From RGIG8775 sp045121195 (lineage in GTDB: Bacteria > Bacillota > Clostridia > Oscillospirales > CAG-272): a stretch of DNA of 64,000 bases. A program made the translations under genes and the position numbers. The notes under the pieces are model-generated. The model searched no databases and was not told where the DNA came from. It saw only the letters and a list, made by a program, of their open reading frames with translations. This document shows positions 1-7,451 of this stretch, one piece after another; position 1 is the stretch's first letter; each line of letters opens with the position of its first letter. Location of the stretch: assembly GCA_045121195.1 (NCBI GenBank), contig JBGVFO010000167.1:26015-90014 (forward strand), read 5' to 3'.

Positions 1-1
1 C

Positions 2-1504
2 TCAGTTTCGGCTTTGGAATCCTCCAAGCGGGTGGCGTTTAATATGATCTGCAACACGGCGGCGCACTGTCTGTCGGCGATGATCGCTTTCGTGATCACG
101 CCCTTTCTGATTGCGAGGATCGGTGTTGAGGCGTACGGCTTTTATCCCATTTCCACAGAGGTCATCGCCTTTTTCGGTATGTTTACGGGGGTCGTCAATT
201 CGACGGCGAGTCGCTACATTACCGTAGAGGACGCGCGGGGAAATCACGCCGACGCCAGTCGGTATTTTTCCACGGTTTTCTTCACCAATCTTCTTTTGTG
301 CGGCGTTCTGCTTCTCCCCATGGGATTGTTCGTGGCGTTTGTTGACCGTATTCTTTCCGTGCCCGCAAATTTTGTGAGCGAGCTTCGCGTGTTTTTCACC
401 CTCATTTTGGCTTCGGTGCTCGTCAATGCGCTTTCCGCCGCGTTTGGCAGCGCGTATATGATCTCCAACCGCATCGATCTTCGGTCGGGACAGGAGCTGA
501 TCGCGGTGCTTCTCAAGGCGGCGGTGCTGTTCGGACTCTTAGGCGGCGGATTTTCCTCCTCGATCGTGAGTGTCGGCATCGCGGTTTTGGTGTCTGCCGT
601 GGCGGGCGCGGCGATTCAGGTCTTGATGTGCCGACGGCTGGCTCCCGATCTGTCCCTGTCGGTGCGTCACGTTTGCGGCGCCCACGCACGGCGGGTGCTT
701 GTGTCGGGTGTTTGGTATACGTTGGATCGGTTTGGAGCGTTTTTGATGACGGGCGCGCTTTTGTTGGTTTGCAACGTGGTCTTCTCCTCGGACGGCGTGG
801 GACTGTACCCGGTGGCGCTCACCGCGTCCCGCTTCCTTTGTGGGATCCTGTTCGTGCTGGCGGGTGCGTTCCTGCCCATCACCGCCAAGCGCTTCGCGCG
901 GGGTGAGGACGCGCTTCTGCGGCGGGAGATCGTGCGTAACCAAAAGATCACGGGGTATCTGGCGGCGGTCGGCGTGGCGGTCGGTATTGGCTTCTGCCAT
1001 GAGTTTTTCACGCTCTGGCTTTCGGAGAGCGCCCCTTCGCTTCGCCTTTTGACGGTGCTTTCGATTCTCCCCGCGGTGTCGGTTGCCTGCGCCCTCCCTA
1101 TCGTGGATCTTGGGGTGGTGATGAACCGAATGCGCCGCTTATCCTTATTGTTCGTGGGAAGCGGACTCTTTACTCTGGCAGTCATTCTGTTTATCGCCTG
1201 CTTTACCCCCGCAGGGGTGGTGGGGGTTGCCGCCACTTCCTGTGTGGCACAGCTACTTTGGTATACGGTGCTGGTTCCGTTTTTCGCGGGGCGTATACTC
1301 AAAACGGGCGCGTGGCAATTTTACTGTCCCGTTCTCCGTTGCTTTGCCGCGTGCGCTCTGTCCGTCGGACTGATTTTCGCGGTCAAGGCGATGGCGCCCG
1401 TTGACGATTGGACCTCCTTGATCGTTATCGGAGGCGTGTCCGCCATCGTATCCCTTGCCGTGAGCTTTCTGTGCGTCTTCGGCAAGCCAAAATTCAAAAT
1501 ATAG
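2..1504 (+). CDS. Wzx/MATE-type polysaccharide flippase, 5' end cut by window
   Basis: This is an integral membrane protein of about 500 residues, hydrophobic along its whole length, with roughly 12-14 likely membrane spans. The N-terminal TPFLIARIGVEAYG block is typical of oligosaccharide or lipid-linked sugar flippases (Wzx/PST branch of the MATE/MOP superfamily). These move undecaprenyl-linked glycans across the cytoplasmic membrane. The frame is open from base 2; a TTG at 14 is the first start inside the window, but the real start may lie upstream. No sugar-polymer genes follow it here, so the substrate is unknown. The stop codon directly touches the promoter of the next gene. Confidence 0.7.
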   Translation, partial: SVSALESSKRVAFNMICNTAAHCLSAMIAFVITPFLIARIGVEAYGFYPISTEVIAFFGMFTGVVNSTASRYITVEDARGNHADASRYFSTVFFTNLLLCGVLLLPMGLFVAFVDRILSVPANFVSELRVFFTLILASVLVNALSAAFGSAYMISNRIDLRSGQELIAVLLKAAVLFGLLGGGFSSSIVSVGIAVLVSAVAGAAIQVLMCRRLAPDLSLSVRHVCGAHARRVLVSGVWYTLDRFGAFLMTGALLLVCNVVFSSDGVGLYPVALTASRFLCGILFVLAGAFLPITAKRFARGEDALLRREIVRNQKITGYLAAVGVAVGIGFCHEFFTLWLSESAPSLRLLTVLSILPAVSVACALPIVDLGVVMNRMRRLSLLFVGSGLFTLAVILFIACFTPAGVVGVAATSCVAQLLWYTVLVPFFAGRILKTGAWQFYCPVLRCFAACALSVGLIFAVKAMAPVDDWTSLIVIGGVSAIVSLAVSFLCVFGKPKFKI

Positions 1505-1533
1505 TTGACACGGAGCGGCGTTTCCTTTATAAT
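1505..1533 (+). promoter_or_regulatory. Sigma-A promoter of the HEXXH membrane protein gene
   Basis: A perfect TTGACA (1505-1510), 17-base spacer, and perfect TATAAT (1528-1533). The -35 box starts at the base after the TAG stop of the upstream flippase. It rules out upstream ATG starts at 1537 and 1542 and supports the GTG start at 1567. Confidence 0.85.
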
Positions 1534-1566
1534 GATATGGTATGGAAAAGGAAGGGAGGCGCCGCC

Positions 1567-2475
1567 GTGATCGTGCTTGAAATCTTGGGCAACCTGTTTG
1601 TTCAGCTTGCCTTTACCGTGGGCTTTATTCTGCTGTACGGCGGTCTTATTTCCCTGTGTAACCGTTGCTTTTACGATGCCTGCGGCGATACCGCCTTCGG
1701 GATCGTGCGGCTGACGGGATATATCGGTACGCCGATCCACGAATATTCTCACGCGCTGATGTGCCTTTTGTTCGGGCACACCGTAAAAAAGGTCAGCTTG
1801 TTTGGGGACTCCAAGCGCTCCAAAACCTTGGGATACGTGGAGCATACCTACTACCGTAAGAATCTGTATCAGCAGATAGGTAATTTCTTTATCGGTATCT
1901 CGCCGATCCTGGCAGGCGGCGCGGTGATCTTACTGCTGGTGCGCCTGTTGACCCCGGGGATGTATTTCGCGATGAAAAGTGAAACCGTGGAGATCCGCGC
2001 GTCCCTTGTGGGGGGCTTCAGCGGCGACGCCGTGGTGGCACTTCTGGGCGGGATCGGGTCTATGCTCGGCAGCTTTTTTGCCATAGACAATTTTTTGGAT
2101 TGGCGTTGGTGGATCTGCATGGTGCTTTCCTTTTCCGTGGCGATCCATATGGAGGTCAGCCGCTCGGATATCCGCTCGGGAACGCGCGGTCTTGGCGTGA
2201 TCGCGACTATGCTTCTCTTTGCCGACCTGATCCTTGGGCTTCTGTTCCCCAAGGCGCTTACGGCGGTGACGGGCGCGTGTGTGACGGCGGGCATCTTCGT
2301 TGCCTTTATCCTGCTGATCCCTGCCGTATTTTCCCTGATCATAGGCGGGATCTCTCTCGTCACGATCTTTGTGAGAGAGTCGGCACAGAGCATTAAAAAC
2401 GATCAGGCAAAGCCTGTGACGAGTCACAGAAATCTTCCCGCGAACCGATCCAATGAGGCGAAAAACAAAAAATAA
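1567..2475 (+). CDS. M50-like HEXXH membrane protein
   Basis: Predicted membrane protein of 302 residues with five or six hydrophobic segments. Near residue 58 it carries HEYSH, an HEXXH zinc-protease signature next to a membrane segment (TPIHEYSHALMCLLFGH), as in M50 site-2-type proteases. The second metal-ligand motif of M50 enzymes (NxxPxxxLDG) is not evident, so catalysis is uncertain. I chose the GTG at 1567 because AAGGGAGG lies 7 bases upstream and the promoter -10 ends at 1533; the longer open frame starting upstream would overlap the promoter. It is transcribed alone, between its own promoter and a strong terminator. The C-terminal tail is charged and lysine/asparagine rich. Confidence 0.6.
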   Translation: MIVLEILGNLFVQLAFTVGFILLYGGLISLCNRCFYDACGDTAFGIVRLTGYIGTPIHEYSHALMCLLFGHTVKKVSLFGDSKRSKTLGYVEHTYYRKNLYQQIGNFFIGISPILAGGAVILLLVRLLTPGMYFAMKSETVEIRASLVGGFSGDAVVALLGGIGSMLGSFFAIDNFLDWRWWICMVLSFSVAIHMEVSRSDIRSGTRGLGVIATMLLFADLILGLLFPKALTAVTGACVTAGIFVAFILLIPAVFSLIIGGISLVTIFVRESAQSIKNDQAKPVTSHRNLPANRSNEAKNKK

Positions 2476-2478
2476 AAG

Positions 2479-2503
2479 AACCCCGACGGTGTTCCGTCGG
2501 GGT
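2479..2503. terminator. Bidirectional intrinsic terminator
   Basis: An 11-bp stem (AACCCCGACGG/CCGTCGGGGTT) with a 4-base loop, flanked by A-rich and T-rich sequence. It lies between convergent genes ending at 2475 and 2510. Confidence 0.85.
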
Positions 2504-2509
2504 TTTCCG

Positions 2510-5455
2510 TTATTCTCGGCAGTTGACGCCGAAGCGGACGAAGCAGTAACGATCCTTGAGATATTGCTTCCATTCGCCGTCCTTCCATTGCTTCTCGCCC
2601 GTGAAGTGAGAGGGGGTTACACCGGTGGGCTCAAAGGTGGCGTGATGGAGCGGTCCCAGCAGATTGCGGTTGCCGTTGCAGAGACGAAGCTCTATGACGT
2701 TCTTGCCCTCATGCAAATGCGCGGAAAGGTCGCAGGCGCTTTCAAACAAAAGCTTGCCCGCATAGCATCCGTTTACCAGGATCTCGCACACCGCGAAGCG
2801 ACCCGAAAGGGAAAGAACGGTGGGCATACCGATCCGATACTCATACTCGGTGGCGACGCAAAGCTCCCCCGCAAAGAAGGGATAGCCGTCTTTGATCACG
2901 TTGACGAGGCTTACCGTATCGCGGGCAGGGGCGATGGAGAAGTCCCCATCATAGGTGAAGACGTTGTGGGCGACCGCCTCAAATCGGCGCGGATCGGTTG
3001 CCACGCGGAAATCACCAAAAAGATACACACATTCGATCTCGGTATCGAAGCAAAGACAGTTGCGAAGGGACTCGGAAACGCCGGAATACAGAACGTCGTA
3101 GACGGCGTCGCGCTGGAAATAATTCACGGTATAGCAGATCTCGTTGACGCCGACCCTGACAAGGGCGGTGATGTCCGCCGTGCCGAAGCAGCGGTCCAGC
3201 CAGAAGCCGCTTCCAAGGGCAACGGGGCTACCGTTGACCGTCAGCGACTTGTAGGGAAGCTTCTCCGCGGCAAGGCTGATCGCTTGGGGGATCGCCTCAA
3301 CCTTGAAGATGTGCTTTACCGTCAGCTCGCCCGCATATCGGTTACGAAGCAGCTCGTCCTTGAGCTGCATCAGGGGAATGTCTTCGACGAATTTGCCGCC
3401 GTCAAGGGAGTAGGAGAGGGTATCCAGCGTCAGCGTGTTGACGGGGCGCTTCGTGAGGGTGGCGCGCGGCGCGGGCAGGAAGGTCGCCGCGTCGGGCATC
3501 CTGTAGTCTGCGAGAGGCAGGGCGGGGAGCGCGTCGCTTTCCACCAGCATGAAGGATTCCGAATCTCCTATATCCACAAGGGCGCGGAAGGTGCCGTCCT
3601 TCGAGACCTCGCCGTGAAGCGGCGAGGGGGTAAGGGTCAGAATGTCCAGCTTGACGAGGTTACGGCAATTCTTTACGGCGATCTGTACGGTTTTGTAGGT
3701 CTGATTACGGATATTGGTAACGAAGATCAGCCTGCCGTCCTCGGTTTGTCTTGTCATAACGCGAAGGTCGGGGATTCGTTGACCCTCAAGGGTTGCTACG
3801 ACCTCCTCGGCGTTCTTCAGCTCCTCAAGACTAAAGTTGCTCTTAAGCCACGAAAGATCGGCGAGACGGGCGTCGATGCGTGTGGGCGTTTGTCCTAAAA
3901 GCAAGATCTTGCCGCCGTTTTCCGCGTACTCGCGAAGCAGGGAAACGGTAAAGGAATCCAAGGTCTCCACGTCGGGAACGATCACGCGGTCGTAGGTGCA
4001 AAGTCCCACCTTGATCGCCGTACCGTCCACGCGCGCCAGCTCCTTCATCATGGTTTCGTCGCCGTAGTGATAGGCGATCTGGTTTCCCGAAAGCAGATCG
4101 GACAGGGCATTGAGGCGTCCGTTCTCGGTCGCCATAGATTCCGCCTCGCGCTCGCGGACGTAGTACATAAAGGAGTGGTGCAGGGGATGGATCACCAGGG
4201 TGCGAGCCGATTCGGTGCCGCGGGAAAGCATATAGCCGAGGTTATTGTAATAGCGGTTGAAGTCTGCAAGATGCTTCTGCCACGGCAGATGCTCGGAAAA
4301 GTGGGCGGGGTAGTCCCGCTTTCGCTGTCCGCGCATGGAATAGGCGTACAGATGGTGACACATCAGATTGACGCCGCCCGCGTATTGCATATCGGCAATG
4401 TTTTTAAGCTCCTTGGGGGTGACGTCCCAGCCGCACATGGCAAAGGTTTCGGTCAGGGCCTTTTTGCGTCCCGTCTGGGCGCAGACCGAGCCAAGCTGCT
4501 TTGCCATAGCGTCCTTTTTGAGAGGACGGGACAGGTAGTCGATGCCCGGGATATGCTCGTACTGATAGAATTGCATCACGCCCGAGCAGCAGTGAAGTTG
4601 ACCGCTGATCGTGCTTTCCTCAATGGTGTGTCCCGTCAGCTGACAGCCGTTTTCCTCGCACCAATCGTAGATCTGCTTGACAAAGCTCTCAATATAGAGC
4701 TTTGCTACAAGCTTGCGGTAGTCAAAGCGGAATTCGCGGAAGCCCTCGCAGTCCACAAAGAGCTTCAAAAGATGCTCGCAGAGATCGTAGCCGTATTCGG
4801 CAAGAAAGGCGTCGGGAATGACCTGTGACCAGGGGGTCGCGGCGCGGTAGTGCTGGGGCTCGTCGGTGAAGAAGCCGGGCATAGCGGTACCGAAATCCGC
4901 GGCGGCGATCTTCTTTTTATATTCCTCGTGAGTCACGTCAATGAATTGACGGATCACAGATTTGTTAAGAACGTCTACGTAGGAACGGTCGTGTCCGACG
5001 GTGATCACGTGGTACGTGGTGGCGCCGTCCACGGGCGCGCTCACGCGGCGGGATACGTTGTTTTCCAGTACGTAGACCGCAAGGGGCTCTCCCTCGGGAT
5101 AGGTATCCTGCGTTTGGTAGCGGAGAAAACGGGCGAAGTTTTCGGGATTTCCAAGAAGCTTGCCCCCCGCAAAGCCCGAGGGCCAGCCGTTCTCGTCGTA
5201 GGACCACGCCTCCATACCAAGCTTTTTTGCCTCGTCGATGCAGACGTTTATCGCGCGGTACCAGTCGTCCGACATATATTCGGTTTCAAGACCGCCGCGG
5301 GCGTGCATAAAAAAGCCGTTCATTCCGATATCGTGCATATTGCGGATCTGACGGCGAAGCTCGTCCTCCTCCAGCTTGTCATTCCAGCTCCAGAAGGGAA
5401 GACCGCCGTGGGTGATCGCGTTTTCGGATACGTCACGGATGAGTTCGTTCAACAT
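2510..5455 (-). CDS. Large glycoside hydrolase, GH106-like
   Basis: 981-residue probable cytoplasmic glycosidase without a signal peptide. The N-terminal part has LPFWSWNDKLEEDELRRQI, a GFFMHARGGLETEYMSDDW block and YDENGWPSGFAGG. These are typical of the large bacterial glycosyl hydrolases related to GH106 alpha-L-rhamnosidases: a TIM barrel followed by beta-rich modules. The last 200 residues resemble a galactose-binding-like jelly roll (LPYKSLTVNGSPVALG, then YAGKLLFESACDL). Start ATG 5455 is chosen over the longer frame because AAGGAG sits 11 bases upstream and the promoter lies beyond it. The exact family and substrate are not certain; rhamnosides are an inference. It is monocistronic. 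Confidence 0.65.
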   Translation of the reverse strand: MLNELIRDVSENAITHGGLPFWSWNDKLEEDELRRQIRNMHDIGMNGFFMHARGGLETEYMSDDWYRAINVCIDEAKKLGMEAWSYDENGWPSGFAGGKLLGNPENFARFLRYQTQDTYPEGEPLAVYVLENNVSRRVSAPVDGATTYHVITVGHDRSYVDVLNKSVIRQFIDVTHEEYKKKIAAADFGTAMPGFFTDEPQHYRAATPWSQVIPDAFLAEYGYDLCEHLLKLFVDCEGFREFRFDYRKLVAKLYIESFVKQIYDWCEENGCQLTGHTIEESTISGQLHCCSGVMQFYQYEHIPGIDYLSRPLKKDAMAKQLGSVCAQTGRKKALTETFAMCGWDVTPKELKNIADMQYAGGVNLMCHHLYAYSMRGQRKRDYPAHFSEHLPWQKHLADFNRYYNNLGYMLSRGTESARTLVIHPLHHSFMYYVREREAESMATENGRLNALSDLLSGNQIAYHYGDETMMKELARVDGTAIKVGLCTYDRVIVPDVETLDSFTVSLLREYAENGGKILLLGQTPTRIDARLADLSWLKSNFSLEELKNAEEVVATLEGQRIPDLRVMTRQTEDGRLIFVTNIRNQTYKTVQIAVKNCRNLVKLDILTLTPSPLHGEVSKDGTFRALVDIGDSESFMLVESDALPALPLADYRMPDAATFLPAPRATLTKRPVNTLTLDTLSYSLDGGKFVEDIPLMQLKDELLRNRYAGELTVKHIFKVEAIPQAISLAAEKLPYKSLTVNGSPVALGSGFWLDRCFGTADITALVRVGVNEICYTVNYFQRDAVYDVLYSGVSESLRNCLCFDTEIECVYLFGDFRVATDPRRFEAVAHNVFTYDGDFSIAPARDTVSLVNVIKDGYPFFAGELCVATEYEYRIGMPTVLSLSGRFAVCEILVNGCYAGKLLFESACDLSAHLHEGKNVIELRLCNGNRNLLGPLHHATFEPTGVTPSHFTGEKQWKDGEWKQYLKDRYCFVRFGVNCRE

Positions 5456-5472
5456 AACAGGATGCTCCTTCG

Positions 5473-5486
5473 TCAAGGTTTCTTGA
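5473..5486. promoter_or_regulatory. Short inverted repeat in the glycosidase leader
   Basis: TCAAG-N4-CTTGA lies between the predicted transcription start and the ribosome binding site of the glycosidase gene. It could be a repressor half-site pair or chance. Confidence 0.25.
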
Positions 5487-5490
5487 TGCC

Positions 5491-5519
5491 AGTATAGCAC
5501 GGAAGCAGAAAAAAGGCAA
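5491..5519 (-). promoter_or_regulatory. Promoter of the glycoside hydrolase
   Basis: On the minus strand: TTGCCT (5514-5519), 17-base spacer, TATACT (5491-5496), with an extended -10 (TGC). Confidence 0.7.
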
Positions 5520-5550
5520 GAAAAAACCGCCAACAAAATGTTGACGGCTT

Positions 5551-5757
5551 TTACTCCTTCGGGACGAATTCCGTTCCCGTGATCAAATAGTGAATCGAAG
5601 CGTTAAAATACTCGGAAAGCTTGATGAGCATATCCAACGAGGGGGTGCGCTTTCCCGCTTCGTAATATGACAGTGCCTCCCGACTGATATTGAGATCCAT
5701 AGCCACCTTTAATTGGCTGTACCCCTTTTTGTTCCGTATCTCTCTTAAGCCTTTCAT
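5551..5757 (-). CDS. Small XRE-family repressor
   Basis: 68-residue protein that is essentially one Cro/CI-type helix-turn-helix: MKGLREIRNKKGYSQLKVA, then NISREALSYYEAGKRTPS and LIKLSEYFNASIHYLI. ATG 5757 is preceded by AAAGGA at a good distance; the longer frame would run through the operators. It is transcribed divergently from the membrane protein gene at 5902. The shared intergenic region contains two palindromes with the same GTAACA-N3-TGTTAC core, so it probably represses its neighbour and perhaps itself. Confidence 0.85.
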   Translation of the reverse strand: MKGLREIRNKKGYSQLKVAMDLNISREALSYYEAGKRTPSLDMLIKLSEYFNASIHYLITGTEFVPKE

Positions 5758-5794
5758 TTTGAAAAATCCTTTCTGTCGAATTTTCAAAAAGCTC

Positions 5795-5823
5795 TTGACT
5801 TTATTGTAACAAAATGTTACAAT
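5795..5823 (+). promoter_or_regulatory. Promoter of the 5902 membrane protein gene
   Basis: TTGACT (5795-5800), 17-base spacer, TACAAT (5818-5823). The -10 box is embedded in the first palindromic operator. Confidence 0.75.
5804..5822. promoter_or_regulatory. Operator 1 of the XRE repressor
   Basis: A perfect palindrome, TTGTAACA-AAA-TGTTACAA, covering the spacer and -10 of the plus-strand promoter. Binding here would block RNA polymerase. Confidence 0.7.
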
Positions 5824-5829
5824 GGATAT

Positions 5830-5844
5830 GTAACAACTTGTTAC
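5830..5844. promoter_or_regulatory. Operator 2 of the XRE repressor
   Basis: GTAACAACTTGTTAC shares the GTAACA-N3-TGTTAC core with operator 1. The centres are 24 bp apart, so it sits just downstream of the plus-strand start site. Confidence 0.65.
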
Positions 5845-5901
5845 GCTCAAAATGAAACAGACTTGACCGGAGGAGGCTCGCAGGAGCGAGAGGAGGTAAA
5901 A

Positions 5902-6459
5902 ATGAACAACAGCAGAGAGTATGACAGAGCACCTGAGGTAACAGAGAACGTGCTCGCAGGTATCGTAGGCGCCTTTTTGTTTTCACTGGTAGGCGGGGTG
6001 CTTTGGTTTATTATCTACCGCATTGGCTTTATTGCCGGAATCAGCGGATTGATCGGCGCGATTTGCGCGATAAAGGGTTATTTTGTTTTCTCGAAAAAAG
6101 AGAGTGTAAAGGGCATCGTTATATCCGTGGTGATCGCGCTTTTGGTCATCGTTATCGCCTGGTATTTTTGTCTGGCGTACGACGTATACGACGTGCATAA
6201 GCTTTGGTTTGAGGAGGGGGAGATCGACTATACGCTCACCTTCTTCGAGGCGGTCAGAGGTTCCCATTATTATCTGACCGATCCCGAGATCGCACCGGCA
6301 TATTTCGGAGATCTTGCCATCGGATTGCTGTTTTGTATCGCGGGTGGCGGCAGCTACGTAGTCAATAAGATCAAGGCGGCAAAGCAAGGAAAGCAAGCGA
6401 TGGAGATGGCGGATCCGCCTGTGATCCCGGAGGAAGAAGGGGGACCCACAGAGGAGTGA
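5902..6459 (+). CDS. Membrane protein of unknown function controlled by the XRE repressor
   Basis: 185 residues with about four hydrophobic helices (residues 16-36, 40-60, 70-90 and 135-152) and a charged, proline/glutamate-rich tail ending EEEGGPTEE. Start ATG 5902 follows GAGGAGGT by 5 bases. I recall similar hypothetical proteins in Clostridia (VTENVLAGIVGAFLFSLVG at the N-terminus) but know no function. Promoter and palindromes upstream suggest tight repression by the divergent XRE protein. A strong terminator follows, so it is transcribed alone. Confidence 0.75.
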   Translation: MNNSREYDRAPEVTENVLAGIVGAFLFSLVGGVLWFIIYRIGFIAGISGLIGAICAIKGYFVFSKKESVKGIVISVVIALLVIVIAWYFCLAYDVYDVHKLWFEEGEIDYTLTFFEAVRGSHYYLTDPEIAPAYFGDLAIGLLFCIAGGGSYVVNKIKAAKQGKQAMEMADPPVIPEEEGGPTEE

Positions 6460-6480
6460 CCTAAAGTATATCAAAGAAAA

Positions 6481-6507
6481 TGCGTGAATGCAGTTAGCAT
6501 TCACGCA
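6481..6507. terminator. Intrinsic terminator
   Basis: An 11-bp perfect stem TGCGTGAATGC/GCATTCACGCA with a 5-base loop followed by TTTTTTAT. A-rich sequence on the other side lets it also serve the convergent degV-family gene. Confidence 0.85.
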
Positions 6508-6523
6508 TTTTTTATAGCTTCGG

Positions 6524-7363
6524 TCAGCATTCGCGGCTTTCGTATCCGATCATCAAGCCGCCGCGCTCGGCGTAGAAGCTGCAAAGTCCTCGTGTGACTC
6601 CGAGAAGGACGGAAGCCGCGGGGAATTTGGCAAGGATCAGATCGCGGAGCGCGGTCGCGCTTTCGGGATTCTCACAGTGATGGATATAAACCTTATCACC
6701 GTTATAACCGTTGTTCAGCATATTGTCGAAAATATCGGCGAGGGCGCGCTTCTCACCACGGGATTTGTTGGTGATCTCAAGGGTCCCCTCATCACTTGCC
6801 TTACCGATAATACGAATACCGAGAACACCCGCAAGCTTTGCTACGATGGGGCTGACCCGTCCGTTGTTAGCAAGGTTTCGCATGGATTCGAGGGCAAATA
6901 TCAAGTGGGTACGGCGTTGATAGCGCTTGATCTCGGCTACAATGTCGTCAAAGGTCATGCCCGCTTGAATCAAGGAACGAAGCTTTTCTACGATCAGCCG
7001 ATCCTCGGCACCGGTGGACAGGGTATCCACCACGTACACGCGGCGGTCGGGATGGCACTCGGTGTACTGCTTGGCGGCAAGAAGGGCGGCGTTGTGGCTG
7101 CCCGAAAGATTTTTGGTAATGGGAACGCAAAATACGTTCTCGGCGTTCTCGAACGCCGCCAGCCAATCCTCGGGATTGGGGCAGGATGAGCCCGATTTCC
7201 CCTTGTACGTCGCAAGATCGGCGAGCATAGCGGATACGTCAAGCTCTCGGTTGTCGGTATATTGCTTTTCTGCCGTAACGATGGTGAGAGGCACCGACGA
7301 AAAGGGGACGTCGGCGAGGGCAAGAAGATCAGCGGAGGAGTCGGCTACGATTTTGAAGTTCAT
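6524..7363 (-). CDS. DegV family fatty-acid-binding protein
   Basis: 279 residues, the usual DegV length. The N-terminus MNFKIVADSSADL, the central PITKNLSGSHNAA (lipid-binding SGS loop) and VVDTLSTGAEDRLIVE are diagnostic. Known members bind long-chain fatty acids and act as FakB subunits that present them to the FakA kinase for phospholipid synthesis; FakA is not in this window. ATG 7363 has CAGGAG upstream. It has its own promoter whose spacer is occupied by a perfect inverted repeat, which suggests regulation. Confidence 0.9.
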   Translation of the reverse strand: MNFKIVADSSADLLALADVPFSSVPLTIVTAEKQYTDNRELDVSAMLADLATYKGKSGSSCPNPEDWLAAFENAENVFCVPITKNLSGSHNAALLAAKQYTECHPDRRVYVVDTLSTGAEDRLIVEKLRSLIQAGMTFDDIVAEIKRYQRRTHLIFALESMRNLANNGRVSPIVAKLAGVLGIRIIGKASDEGTLEITNKSRGEKRALADIFDNMLNNGYNGDKVYIHHCENPESATALRDLILAKFPAASVLLGVTRGLCSFYAERGGLMIGYESREC

Positions 7364-7395
7364 TGAGTTGCTCCTGAATTTTTGGAATTTTTAAT

Positions 7396-7424
7396 AGTAT
7401 ACTTGGAGAGTTCCAAGTTGTCAA
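7396..7424 (-). promoter_or_regulatory. degV-family promoter with palindrome in the spacer
   Basis: Minus strand TTGACA (7419-7424), 17-base spacer, TATACT (7396-7401). The inverted repeat ACTTGGA-N4-TCCAAGT (7401-7418) fills the spacer and looks like an operator. Confidence 0.7.
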
Positions 7425-7451
7425 GCCTGTTTTGTCGAAGATGAAAATTGT

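Noticed and set aside
2453..3898. Long plus-strand open frame of 481 codons
   Set aside because: It is antisense to the glycoside hydrolase gene, has no ribosome binding site and begins inside the terminator region. The minus-strand frame has clear family motifs.
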